A DNA stretch of 64,000 bases from Thunnus maccoyii (taxonomy: Eukaryota > Chordata > Actinopteri > Scombriformes > Scombridae), in contig NC_056538.1 in NCBI RefSeq assembly GCF_910596095.1, positions 10,162,001 through 10,226,000 on the forward strand, given 5' to 3'. The notes beneath the pieces were generated by a model. It worked only from the letters and a program-made list of their open reading frames with translations. It did no database searches and was not told the origin of the DNA. Of this stretch, positions 14,130 to 27,000 are shown in pieces; the first letter of the stretch is position 1, and every line of letters begins with the position of its first letter. The translations under genes and the position numbers were made by a program.

Positions 14130-14734
14130 TGGCAAATAACACGAGTTGGGTGACAGATGCACCCAGTGCGTATCCAGCGTTTATAAGGCAAATTAAAGCA
14201 CATATCAATAGTCCTCTTTTCAAAAGCTCCCTTTTCTTTCCAGTTTTCTCGACCGACTGAAGTCCTGATATAATGTCACGACTCTGTCACATAAATTCGC
14301 GATAATCCAGTTTCGCAAAACCTGTCAAAAGTGACGAGGGGAACTAGCTTGAAGTTATAAGCTATCCCATATTCACATAACGCTAAGATATTCGTACTTC
14401 CGGGATAAATAAGTCAAAAAACGAAACATAGTCTGTAAAAAAATTAAATACAGCTTCCCATTGTGGTTGCTAGTGGATACGTTAACGTGACGGGAAAGCG
14501 ACCGCAAAAGTTACGATAAGCAAGAAACCGACGACAGTTGGTCGTTAGGGATCATCACAAAACTATACTATTGAAGAAAAAACGCAGAACATTCAAATTC
14601 GAAAACTTCCCTTACTTCTTTTTGGGTTTTTTGCTTTAATTATTATTTTAAAAAAAAGATTGAACATTATCACAATCAAAAATGTTCTCCTCAGATTTCC
14701 TTTTTATTATTATTATTATAAAGCAGATAAATGC

Positions 14735-15040
14735 ATATTGTATAGTGCTTTTCTACCAACCATTCAAAGCACTTAACACTAAATACCAACGTTCACCCAT
14801 TCACACACACATTCATACACTTGATGGCAGAGGCTGGCATGCAAGGTGCCAACCTGCTCATCAGGAGCAATATAGTGCTTTTTATCCAAACACTATGTAA
14901 TTATTTATTTTTATTTACAAATGTCTCTAATACTTACTCACCCATTCACACACATACTCACACACCGATGGCGCAGGGGGCAATTTGGGGTTCAGGATCT
15001 TGCCCAAGCACACTTCAACATGCAGCCTGAGCCACAGCTG
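14735..15040 (+). repeat. Duplicated teleost interspersed repeat
   Basis: Two related units: TATAGTGCTTTTCTACC (14740) with CACCCATTCACACACACATT and GATGGCAGAGGCTGGCATGC, then TATAGTGCTTTTTATCC (14871) with CACCCATTCACACACATACT and GATGGCGCAGGG. The motif order is a familiar, abundant teleost repeat. Confidence 0.6.
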
Positions 15041-16064
15041 CCCCAAAAATACTGTGTATCACTGTACAAATATTGTGAAAGTATCAAAGCGCTCAGTCCA
15101 TGGAGAAATGCACACAGCCTATATTCAGAAACTGTGCCTTTAAATTAGCCGTTTTGACTTCCACAAGGTTGTGATGTGACAACTATATGCTCAGTGTTTC
15201 CCCTCCCATTGCGGCTTACTCCTCCTGAAAAAAACAAAATATGTTTATCTATATTATTTACCTAAATTATGTGCACTCATTCATTTCAGCTCAGTGTGAG
15301 AGTCTCTACTGTGTTTTGTTGTCATTTATAGTTGCGCTAATTTCTCTCCTCTCCTGCTTGCTACAATCCGTTACCTTTGGTTGGCCAGGGCGTGTGTCAC
15401 TTAGAAAACAGTCGGCCAATCAGAAGAGAGGGGCTCTGATCAGACACAAAACAGCCTGCATCCATGTCTTGTACAGCTGTAAGTAGGTGCTTTTTGTCTA
15501 TAAAAACATGCAAATGTTTGTAAATAGACCACAAAAATAAGAATATTAAACTGGGAAAGGGGCACAATATGATCTATTTAAATGTTGTAAATGTAGGAAT
15601 ACGAAAGTTTCTTATTGCATTTCTCAAGTTGAGACAAGATAGTATTGTTTTTACATCACAGTCTACATTAATCTAATTGTTCTACAGCGCCTTTTTAGTG
15701 ACTGTCTTTTTACATATTTTGGCAAATAGAATTTCCAGGATGCTTTCTAAGGAGGTGCAAAATTAAATGTAATTAGAAATACAATATGCAATTGTTCTGC
15801 CTTACCTACCTTATCTACAATACCTAACTGAGTTAAATCTATATAAATTGACAACAAAATTCATCAGCTCCTAGCCTGACTATATACAATGTCAAGTGAC
15901 ATTTTGCAAAATATTCTGTCAACCCTGTGTCAAAGGTAAAAGTAACTAATTGACCATTTCCTCTCAGTCCATTTTCTTTCATGTCCACACACACGTATAC
16001 TATTGCACACCATGACCACATTTGCACACAGTCCCTTATCTGTAGGCTGTGATTATATTTTGAA

Positions 16065-16077
16065 CCACTAGGGGGCA
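16065..16077 (+). promoter_or_regulatory. CTCF-like motif
   Basis: CCACTAGGGGGCA is a near-perfect match to the CTCF core consensus and lies between the divergent GLB1L genes. Sequence match only. Confidence 0.4.
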
Positions 16078-16644
16078 TCAGCACATTCTAGTCTGTATAG
16101 CTAAACTTTATCATGAGATCAACATTACTATATACACAATGCTGCCTCCCCTCTCTGACTGAGGGCTAAAGAGCTAGAGGGAGTGAGAGAGAGACAGACA
16201 GAGCACTATTATATGTTTGTTCTGAAACAACAATAGTTTCCCTTATCCACAGTGTTTGAGGCCTCCCAGCACTGTCATCCCTTCAAATGCTCAGTGACGA
16301 GGCCAGCTTCAAGGTACAGCATTGATAATATTTTTTCAATGTGAATAGGATTTTCTGTATTCTTGAATTTGGAACTTTCCTGTTCAGTCTTGGTAAGGTT
16401 TGACCTTTGTTATGCTTTTATAGAAGTTTGTTAATTTTGTGTACAATATATCAGAGATACATCATTCGAAGTGGCTTGCTGTTTGTAAAATTGTATTACT
16501 GAAACACATGTTAAAATGTCACTTTTGTATACCTTTGAATGTTATCATCCAACACACAGAACGCAGCAGAACCATTCTTTTTTTTTCTATTCTATTTTAT
16601 CGAACAGTGTTTTCCTGGCCAGACATCGTCCTGAAGTAAGAAGA

Positions 16645-19600
16645 ATGAGCCGTGTGGAGGGTCTGAGGGCCGACTCCTCTCAGTTCACTCTGGAGGGAGA
16701 GCCTTTCCGCATCCTGGGGGGCTCCATCCATTACTTCCGTGTCCCCAGAGCCTACTGGGAGGACCGGCTGTTGAAGATGAAGGCCTGTGGCCTCAATACT
16801 CTCACGACGTAAGCTATCACTGAAACTTGACTATACTTCAATTCACAATAATCTCATTGGACTTTTACTGCAGAAGATCAATCATGGATCAGATTGAATC
16901 AAATATGTACAAAATGCTTTATGAAACTTTTTACCTTCAAATAAAATAGAAACAAACAAAATGCCAGGATCTCATGAGCCATTAGACTGTATTATTTCTT
17001 AAGGAGGAATTATTTTCTTGCTTGCTTTTATAGATATATACCATGGAACCTGCATGAGCCTGAAAGAGGAACATTCAACTTTCAGGATCAGTTGGACCTC
17101 AGGCAAGGCCTCCTTCATCATTTTTGTATTAAATATTTTAAAAAGGCATGCAAAGCAGCTGTTTTGATGTTATTTTTAATGCAAATTAGACACAAAATGT
17201 TTCTGCCTTTTCTCAGGGCTTATGTCAGTTTAGCAGCAGAGATGGGTCTCTGGGTGATCCTGCGTCCTGGACCATATATCTGTGCTGAATGGGACTTGGG
17301 CGGGTTGCCTAGGTAACACCATCTGCCCATTAGTTTAAAATACCACCATACATTAGCAGCATGCCACCAAATATAGTTGTCATGTTTTTTTCAGCTGGTT
17401 GTTACAAGATAAAAACATGCAGCTGAGGACAATGTATCCTGGATTTGTAGATGCTGTCAACCTCTACTTTGACAAGCTTGTATCGGTGATCAAACCTATG
17501 ATGGTAAGTGCAACTCACTGTTTTGTCAGAATATTTTATGTCATAAATTTCGTGAAAGAATGATGAAGGGATATTTCATCAATGGTGAAGCAAACATTTA
17601 TTTTTCCTTGTGTGTTTTTTTTAAGTTTGAAGAAGGAGGCCCAGTCATTGCAGTTCAACTTGAGAACGAGTATGGATCATATGCCAAAGATGAAAGATAC
17701 ATGCCATTTATAAAAGACGTGAGTTTAGTAATGTCTTGCAGTGTTTCCTTTTCACTGAAATGTTTATATGACATCTGTGATTCATCCACCATGTATGGAA
17801 CACTTAATTTTCCTCCTCCTGCAGTGTCTCCAGTCCAGAGGCATCAATGAGCTCCTGCTGACTTCAGACAACTGGGAAGGCTTGAGATATGGAGGGATGG
17901 AGGGAGGTAATGAAGATATCAAAAGTAACTTTGGAACTGTGTGTAACTTTTTCACTGAATACTGTATTACATTTGAAGATATGATATTTTGCTCATTTCA
18001 GTTCTAAAAACCATAAACCTTCAGAGACTGTCATTTGGAGCGATCCAGTGCTTAGCTGACATGCAGGTAGGCGATGGATGATCTTTGATAGTCATGACAT
18101 TCTGGCAATTGCATTCATTGTTGGTTTCCTGTAAAATATGCATTTATTTCTATTTTTGTACATAGTGTTATATAAGATATTATATAAGTAAAATGTGTTA
18201 TTAAATTGTTTTTAAATAGGAATGTGGTCTGCTTTGTGTAGCCCCAGAAACCTCTGATGGTTATGGAGTATTGGTGTGGGTGGTTTGATGTCTGGGGAGA
18301 GCATCACCATGTGTTCCATGCTGAAGGTATGGCAACACTTTTCAAAAATAATTTTTCCAGGCAACATTTTTGCTGTGCACAATGTCATTTACAAAACACT
18401 TATAAGCTCCACAGTGGCCAGTGTCTATTTTTGTCTGATTTTGGATACTCTATTATAATTTAAATCAGAATGTCACACTTCAGCTGCTAGGTTTAGGTAT
18501 AGTACATTGTTTAAGGACACCTCAACAGACAGAAAGGAGCATTACTGCCTTACTTTACAACTATTTCACTTCTGCATATTGCTCTTTGACTCATTTTGTC
18601 TACTATGTAATAATTTATTAGTATATGCTTTCCTTTTTAAATACTACAAACTGCTAGTTTCTTAGTGATGTGTGTGTTGTCCCCTGACAGACATGCTAGC
18701 TGTGGTGTCAGAAATCCTGGAGAGAGGTGTTTCCATTAACCTGTACATGTTCCATGGTGGAACCAGCTTCGGCTTCATGAATGGAGCAATGGACTTTGGC
18801 AACTACAAACCTCAGGTCACCAGTTATGGTTGGTAGGAATCACCTTCTGTCACCAAAGCTCAAAGACCAAATAACAAAATATGTTTCAGATGTCTGATTG
18901 ATATGTTTCAGTAGATTTCTGTTAAAGTAAAATGCATTTTTATTGTATCTCTTTTTTTTGTCAATGTTTTCATTGCAGATTATGATGCTCCCCAAACAGA
19001 GGCTGGAGACTGCACCACAAAATATCAACTCTTGAGGAATTTATTCAGCCAGTACCACTGTAAGGTCTTTTTAAGCATGCACTTGCACTGATTGCAATAC
19101 AGATTTTATGAGAAACCATGTACACCTAGCTATTTATTTGATGACTTGACAACCCAGAGCAATTAAGGCTGTCATAATTAGCATTAACTCTGTGTTTTTG
19201 CCAACTCATTTAAGCTGAGCCTCTACCTGAAGTGCCCTCTCCTCAGGAGAGGAGAGCATATGACGCTGTTGTCATCCAGCAGTACCTGTCACTGTGGGAC
19301 AGCCTGCACTTCACCGACAAGGTAAGCTACTGTACAGATGGCAAGCACCTGCCAGATGTATTGATTATAATTCATTATATAATCTGTCAATCAGAAAATG
19401 CAAATCCAAATTCCAACTAGACCAGACTGTCAGATAAAACTGAGTGCCATGCTGGGCAGAGAGCAAAATGTAAAATGTGGTGAGTTTCAGACAAACAGAA
19501 CATCTCTGTTATCAGTCAAGATGAAATCTAGCAACATGCTGCTTTATGCTCAAGACAGATGATTCACACCTGGCAGCTCGGTTTTGGTCTTACATCAAGG

Positions 19601-22600
19601 TGTCAAAACACCTGCTCCTTTTTTAAAGAAGAAGAAGAATCTGTCCTATACTGTTTGGCAGTCTCATTTATTCCAAGTGTGTTACACAGTGTCATGCACA
19701 TGCACATGCATGCATGTGTTGTAGGTTGGATGGAACTTCATCAACAGTGCTTGTATGTTGTCCTGCCTGTAGAGCCACACAGCTTCAGATTTCTTCTAAT
19801 TCTAATGTCTTCAGAGGTCTGATGTTTACTGTGCTTGGCCAGATTCTTGTATCTAATGCCATGAGACTATTCATGCAGCCGTACAGGTCAGAAAGGCCGG
19901 TGAACATGGAGAATCTCCATGTCAACAATAACAATGGTCAGTCATACGGTTACACGCTGTATGAAACCACCATCACAAGTGGAGGAACCCTCAACTCCAG
20001 GAACAACATCAGAGATAGAGCACTGGTGAGGACATACAGATGCACCCAAAACTCAGACACACATTCATGTAGAATATAAATTCTAAATATTTATTCAGAG
20101 GTTCAGCACAAGACTTAAAAAAAGCCACATACTGTATTACGGGAAAAAGGCTGAACCCTTGCTTTGGTTGCTTTGGTTGGTAACACATACATAATCCTGT
20201 TATTGTGACTTTTAATGCACTCTAGGTTTTTGTGGACAGACAATGTGTTGGTAGTTTGGACTACAAGATTCAGGAACTGGCTGTCCCTGAGGGAAAGGTA
20301 CTGACTGTCTTTTATATCTGTATTTTATATCCTCCCCACATTATAGTCCTTGTCCTCAGCCCATGGAACACATACATTTTTAAATAATACTTATGTTAGT
20401 TATTTTCTTATGTTAGCCACCAGGGCATGTACGTGTGAAACCTCACAGAAATACCTCACTAAATAGCCTCAAATTCATACCTGTTACACCTGTTGTACCT
20501 GTTAGTCAAAGCTACCCAAATGCTCCTAAGAAGATACTATGCCTTTTTATAAGATGATGTCGAGGTACAATCAGGTAATTAAAGGTAAGCTTAGTCAAGC
20601 ATTAACTCGCAAATCAAAAATTAAAAAAAATCCCAGTGCATGTTTCTTCCCATTAAGCACTGAGAGAAAGAGATGGTGCAATATCCACCTCATGCATGAA
20701 TATTACAGGATTTCTTATTCATTATTGAAAAACAATACCTCTTAAATATTTTATCTGCAGTAATAATTCAGCTAAATATTTGCAAACAGTTGTTGGTTAT
20801 TGTCAGGTATTAACCCAATATGTTGTAAAAGATGGCGAAAGCCAGTGTACCTACACTGTTTTAAATGTATGTAAAGCTGTCATAGACCATCATTTTCTCC
20901 TTGTCTAGTGGTGGCGAGTGTGAGTCCGAGGGCATTTAATTGTACAGAATTTCTCAAAGTGACACCTCAGATTTATTCAGGTCATTTAGACAGAGCTCGC
21001 AGTGTTCTGTACTTGTCACCGGATACCTCTTGGGTATTGATGCACTGAAATCTTCTCCTGTGCACAGAAGTATCTTTGCTGTCATTTAGTCCCCCCCCCC
21101 CACAATCATCAGTAGAGCAGCTTCATTCTTGCAGATGGTGATATTGTTGGTCAGCCTTGGTGAAATTAAATGAGCTACCTGTGTTTTGTTTTGGCCTTGA
21201 TTGTAACATTGTGTCATATCTTTCATAAGATTTAATTTGACTCATTGAGGATTTTGGTACATTTGAAACAGAATGTGATTCTGAGCAGCTTATATATACA
21301 GTATGCACATGATCTGTTCCACTACTTTATCTTGGCATATTATAACAAGCAGAAAAATGCTGAAATGTCTTGCAGTGATAACTTTTTATTGCCCTACTCA
21401 TTTCCTTCCACATGTTTTTTGCATTTGATCACCAAAGGGAGACAGGACATTGAGTTTACTTGTGGAGAACTGTGGAAGAGTGAATTATGGAAAAGCTCTG
21501 GATGAACAGCGCAAAGGTATTCTACCTACAAACATTAGTGCCATACGTCGGTTTATTGCTTTTACACCAGTTCAGTCATCTGAATCTACAACTACCAATT
21601 GTGCATTGCTTATATAGATTTCAGAGCATATTTTTGGCTCATATTGTACTACAGGTATTGTGGGAGACATTGAGTTGAATCACACGCCTCTGAGAGGATT
21701 CACCATCTTCTGTTTAGATATGAAGCCAGGCTTTATGAAAAGGTTGGTTAATAAAATTAAATTTTTCATCTTGTGAAAATGTCTGGACTAGTAGATTGTT
21801 GACCATTGTAAATTAAAGGACAAATTCACCTTAAAATGCTTTATACCTGTCATAATCTGCTTAATAACAAATATTTGCTAATGCAACTTGAATATCTGGG
21901 TCCACTTTGGTGTTACGCTTGATGTGGGAGCAGCTGCTTTTATTTACCCATTGTTGTAGTATTGGTTGCAGTCAAATAGATCATGTTCTGACACTGGATG
22001 TTGGTGAAAAGCACCAAGGAAATTGTAAGAAACCACAAACTCAAGGAGACAAGACAGAGAAAGTAAAGCCCAACATTTCATTAAAACTCCTGTCAGAAAT
22101 AAGTGCACTGCAGTAATTACTGCACAATAAAAAGAATCCGCTGAATGTCACAAATGAATAATAACTGCATAAGAGCATCCCTCACCTTAACATTATTTAT
22201 CATGATTTGCCGAATCCCTCTCACTGTAGTTTCACATGATTACTATATGTGTTTGAAATTAATTCACCCTTGTTTCAGATTAACAAATTCGGGTCAGTGG
22301 AAGTGTGATTTCAAGCCACCCTCACTCCCAGGGTTCTTCCAGGCCAGACTGCATGTGGATGGCTCTCCCAGAGACACCTTCATCAGACTCCCTGTGAGTA
22401 GAATGACCCGTCAGCTTTTATGGTGAACAGCATCTATTAGAAAACATTCTAAAACTAATCTATAATTTCTAATATTTTATATCAATTTATTTTCAGTACA
22501 GTGCTTCCTATGCATGTTTAATAAAATTATTATGTGGCTTACATCTTTATTTTTCTGTTTTGTTTCTGTATGTAGATACATGCAGAAAGACACAGCTGTG

Positions 22601-23063
22601 TGTCATTTGTCACTTTGGTTTTCTAAACAGGATGAGACCAGTGTTATCAAGTTAGTTAATTCATAATACAGTTTCCACAGTCAGGCTATTGATCATAGTG
22701 CATCCATCCATAGGGTTGGGGTAAAGGAGCTGTGTTTGTCAATGGGCAGAACCTTGGACGCCATTGGTTCATCGGCCCCCAGCATTTCCTTTACCTCCCA
22801 GGACCGTGGCTCAGAAGCGGAGAGAATCAGGTAGCCTATATACCCATGGTGGAACATTGTTGTTGTTTTTTTGCATAAGTTTGTGAGAAATTTTGCATGT
22901 GTAGTATGTTACATTAGATTACAAATCATATTGTTTTTATGCTTTCTTTCAGATCATTGTTTTTGAGGAACAAAAAGCCGATGACAAAATACAGTTTGCG
23001 GAAAATCCTGATCATGGAAAGACAATTGATGTTTACAAGCTTCCCTTTTGCACACTGCTGTGA
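16645..23063 (+). CDS. glb1l2: Beta-galactosidase-1-like protein 2/3 (GH35), plus-strand copy
   Basis: Second GH35 gene, divergent from its neighbour and sharing its exon phases. Exons: 16645(acceptor 16623)-16808, 17034-17102, 17217-17312, 17395-17503, 17626-17718, 17825-17906, 18002-18066, 18242-18326, 18691-18828, 18979-19059, 19215-19321, 19879-20025, 20226-20297, 21438-21516, 21655-21742, 22279-22393, 22714-22830, 22953-23063. The joined frame is 605 aa and ends KLPFCTLL-stop. Catalytic Glu residues are in ENEYGSY (about 161) and [10 protein letters not shown] (about 235); ICAEW and SYDYDAP are also intact. Oddities: intron 17103-17216 starts with GC; the conserved HGGTNFG reads HGGTSFG. 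The exon stays open upstream of the chosen Met (RHRPEVRRM, like RNRPEVRRM in the twin), so a phase-2 first exon is expected, but I found none. The start is therefore uncertain and no signal peptide is visible. Confidence 0.9.
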
Positions 23064-23092
23064 TAATAATTACTAAAACACACACTTTCACA

Positions 23093-23093
<1 letters not shown>

Positions 23094-23125
<32 letters not shown>
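23094..23125 (+). repeat. (CA)n microsatellite
   Basis: About 16 CA units, 30 bases after the stop of the plus-strand GLB1L gene, hence in its 3' UTR. Confidence 0.9.
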
Positions 23126-23126
<1 letters not shown>

Positions 23127-24042
23127 GGGCATATTTTATTGATCAGAGTTATTGCCACTTATTCAAATCAATTAATTTACTAACCATGCTTTCAAATGCA
23201 ATTGTGCAGCAGTATGCAGTTTTTTTTCAAAGCTTTGATGAAATGTTAAAATATGCCATTGATTATGTTGCCTTCTGCCATCATACCATAAAAATACTGC
23301 AACGTCGTCTCATTTGTCTTGCTTCCTCATTTCAGTGGTGAACTTTGCGCTGATTAGAAATAGCTGTTTGAACCTTTGACAGCGGGACACACCTCACAAG
23401 CTCTCATTGGACCAAAGGCTTGTCTGTCATCACCTACACGCAGCCATATCGATTACACCGACGCTTAGTAACCGGAAAATAAGTCATCTGTTTCTTCACA
23501 ATAAAGGCACAACATTGTTAGGGTGATAAACATTGAAAAAAAATATAGACTAAATTTGTGGCAAATAATATAGTCACGTTAAAGAACTTTAACTGACTAT
23601 ATGAATGTATGAAATTGCGTGTGCATATACCATCGATTTATGCTGTAATGTGTGTGCACTATATCAGCATAGATTTATTTCGAAAGCATCCGGAAGTCTT
23701 ATATGTACTTTTAGCTAGCTTGACCTGTAAATATATGCGTTGATGTTTCTGTGTTGGCTGAGCGATTGCGGAAAGAGCGCTCGGCCAATTCAAGCCTTCT
23801 TAATGCTCTTCACAGCCTTTATTCAGTAACTTTATTTAAGATAAGTTCACAGTGAATGTATGAGTACATTAATGACTTTTGAAATGGGCGTATAGCAGTT
23901 GTTGGAGCAGCTCCACAGTTAGTTATCTTAGCCTAGCCTAAACTGGTGAGCTGCTGAACTTGACGAGTTACGAGTAGGTTTTGGATATTAAGTTGAGCTA
24001 AGTTGACTTTTTACAAATAAAGGTTTGCTCCCACATCCTAAC
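23126..24042 (+). other. GLB1L 3' flank and ilvbl upstream region
   Basis: No coding sequence. AATAAA at 23500 is a weak candidate poly(A) signal for GLB1L. An ATTGG (inverted CCAAT) element lies at 23407. A likely ilvbl promoter/5' UTR lies between about 23700 and 24042; no TATA box stands out. Confidence 0.4.
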
Positions 24043-27000
24043 ATGGAGTCATTTGGAGCCATTCTTGGATGCTGTGCGGGCTTTGCGGTGGGTGGGCTTG
24101 TGTTTGCAGCCTACAAACTTGGCTTACTCTACCAGTTGTTTCACAAGGTAAGTTAGGTTTTCTTAATTCTATAAGGTAATCATAACCTCCATGCTTTTCT
24201 ATTTCTTTGTCTACATGCGTTGTCTTTTAAAGCAGCATTGCACAGATCAGTCATCGCAAATACACATGCATTCTGTTTCCACCTTAACACAATCACTCGC
24301 ACCGCTGTAGGCTGTCATAGGTGAAAGGTGAGCTGGGCTCTATTCACGTAAACTTTGACCCGCCTTGTGGTTTTCTAGCACAAAGGGTATCACAACACCT
24401 TGGCTGTTAGTGGGATTGCACAAAGCCCAGAGGCACATCACCACTGCAAGCCTGCACAATATGTGGTTATTGTGAAATATGAAAGGCCAGTGCAGTGACT
24501 AGATAGTGTGACAGTTGACCTTGTGAAGGGTCATCAACCCACACTGAGCTGATTGTTTATCTGATAGAGCTTTCTTCTAGGTTACAAATGTGTTCATTCT
24601 ATTAAATTAATCAAGAAACAGTCCAAATACTCTTTTGACTCCTTTGACTTAACTTTTATTCTGCTCACTGCAGACTGAGACAAAGAGCCCACGGCATGGT
24701 GGTGAAAGTGTGGCAGAGGTCCTCCGCGCCCACGGGGTCAAGTATGTTTTCACCCTTGTCGGTGGACACATCTCACCCATCCTGGTGGCTTGTGAGAAGA
24801 TGGGCATCCGCATTGTGGACACCAGACACGAGGCCACCGCTGTCTTCGCTGCTGATGCTGTGGCAAGGCTCTCAGGTGCAAATTTATCTCACATGGATGA
24901 AAAAAATGATATGTCTTATTTGAGCTCATATGCTGGTGCCAGCAGTTTTGGAGAATTGAGGAATTGGGTGTGTCTCTTGGGACAGGGCTTACCTGTCAAA
25001 TGGCATCAGTAATGGCTGAGTTTCATTTAGGTGTGCCAGTGTCTTGCCCTTGATATTGCAAACAGCAAGTAGTCATTGGATAACAAATTTAGGATGGACT
25101 GTCTCTGTGTCTTATACAGTTGGTCCACTGAATCAGATGTGAGCATGTTTTTTGAGGCTAGCTGATAGCTATCTTGATTGTCTCTCCACCAGGCACTGTT
25201 GGTGTAGCAGCAGTGACTGCTGGGCCAGGTCTCACTAACACAGTGACAGCGGTGAAGAATGCTCAGATGGCTGAATCTCCGTTGCTGCTTATAGGAGGAG
25301 CTGCTGGTACACTTCTTCAGGTGGAGTGGATTCACATACTGATGCAAATATGATTTGAATATACTAGGGCTGCAACTAACAGTTATTTGTATTATTGATT
25401 AATATGCAGATTAGATTTTCGATTAATTGATGAATTATTTGGTCTCACAAAAAAAAAAACAGAGCACAGAGTGACATCATCAAATGTCTTGTTGAGTTGT
25501 CTGACTGACTTTCCAAAATCCAAACATATTAAATTTACTAAAATGTAAGACAAGCAAAAGCAGCAAGTTTTCACATTTGAGAAGAAGGAGCCGTCAAATG
25601 TTTGGCATTTCTGCTTGAAAAATAACCTGAACGATTAACAGATTATCAAAATTGTTGCTGATTAATTTCCTGTCAAACAACTAATCAATTAATTGTTACA
25701 GCGATAACTGTTCTCTGCTTTAACGACTAACCTCACCATATACTGTGCTTGTGGTACAGGGCAGAGGAGCACTGCAAGATATTGACCAGATGTCTCTCTT
25801 CAAGCCGCTGTGTAAGTTCTGTGCCTCCATCAGGACTATCAGGGAAATCGTGCCTACGGTAAAGAAGGCCCTGGCTATCGCCCAGTCTGGAACTCCTGGT
25901 CCTGTTTTCATAGAATTCCCCATCGACACACTCTACCCCTTCCACCTGGTGTCCAAAGAGTTTGCGGTTAAAAACCCTCCCAAAGGCCTGATGGGAAAAA
26001 TTGTCTCATGGTATGTTATCAGCATGTGTTGTTACAATGTGTAATAAAATGATAACAGTAAAATAAAGTCATACTTTGAGAGAATAGAAGACCGATTGAC
26101 TTCAGACAAATATAAAATTACACTTGCCATGTGCATAACTGAAATGATCAATTTTATAGGTCAATTTATATGCTGAGATTTGTTACATTGTTATACATAA
26201 CGGAATAGCCTGTATGGCATCCTCTAAGCCCACCAGCCAAGGAAACATACCTTGTAACCTTAGCATCTTTGGTTCAACCTGGACCTTCAATACAACCAGA
26301 AACCTTTAGTGTTTTTCTTTCTACTCCATTCATGTCACTTTCAACTGTGAAATACAGGCAAAAATGCAATAATACATATAAAATGATTTGATGCGATGGT
26401 CTGATTTCTCATTAGGTACCTCCATAACCACCTCATTAACCTTTTTGCCGGAGCCTGGGAGACAAGAGATGTTTCTCCGCTTCCTGTTGACATCCCACAA
26501 GCCACAGACGATCAGGTAAGTCTGTTCTTTGCATTAAAGGTTTGCTGTTTGGTTCTGAATGTTGTAACATTTTTAGTCAAATACCTAGTTTAAAGAGTTT
26601 TTTTTTTTTCAATACAAATCAGGTTCAAAAAAGCATAGAGCTGGTGAGTCGAGCCAAGAAACCTGTTATTCTGCTGGGTAGCCAAGCGACACTACCCCCA
26701 ACGCCGGCTGATGACATCAGGTAAAGGACATTGTATTATACCCACCTCTTCTCTACTATTCTGTGTCATACTGTTTTTATTGTTTTGTTGCTTACTCTTG
26801 ATATTGATGAAGTTTTAGTGCTTAAAATTGTTTTAAAATTCTCTAAATGCTTTAATACAGTCTTTTTACAACTGTTTTGTCTGTTAGTCTTTGGGTGGCA
26901 TTGAAGTTTTTCTCTGTAATGTTACTGTCTTCATTCAGGGAGTACAAACATTAAAGGGGAGGAGTATCAGCCACAAACTCAAATTCTCTGATGTTTACTC

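Larger units (their letters stand above)
14130..16622. other. Intergenic/bidirectional region between the GLB1L twins
   Basis: Divergent spacer. 14130-14600 has scattered CpG and no TATA box and is the likely minus-gene promoter. 14735-15040 holds a duplicated teleost repeat, and 16065 a CTCF-like site. A short exon-like stretch ending at 16311 (CTTCAAG|GTACAG) could be a noncoding first exon of the plus gene. Its ATG (MLSDEASFK) reads into a stop if spliced to 16623, so it would be untranslated or an upstream ORF. Confidence 0.4.

Noticed and set aside
15241-15486. 81-codon frame with a hydrophobic segment upstream of plus-strand GLB1L
   Set aside because: A strong GTAAGT donor follows, but it would leave phase 1 while the next exon needs phase 2, so splicing to 16608 or 16623 hits a stop.
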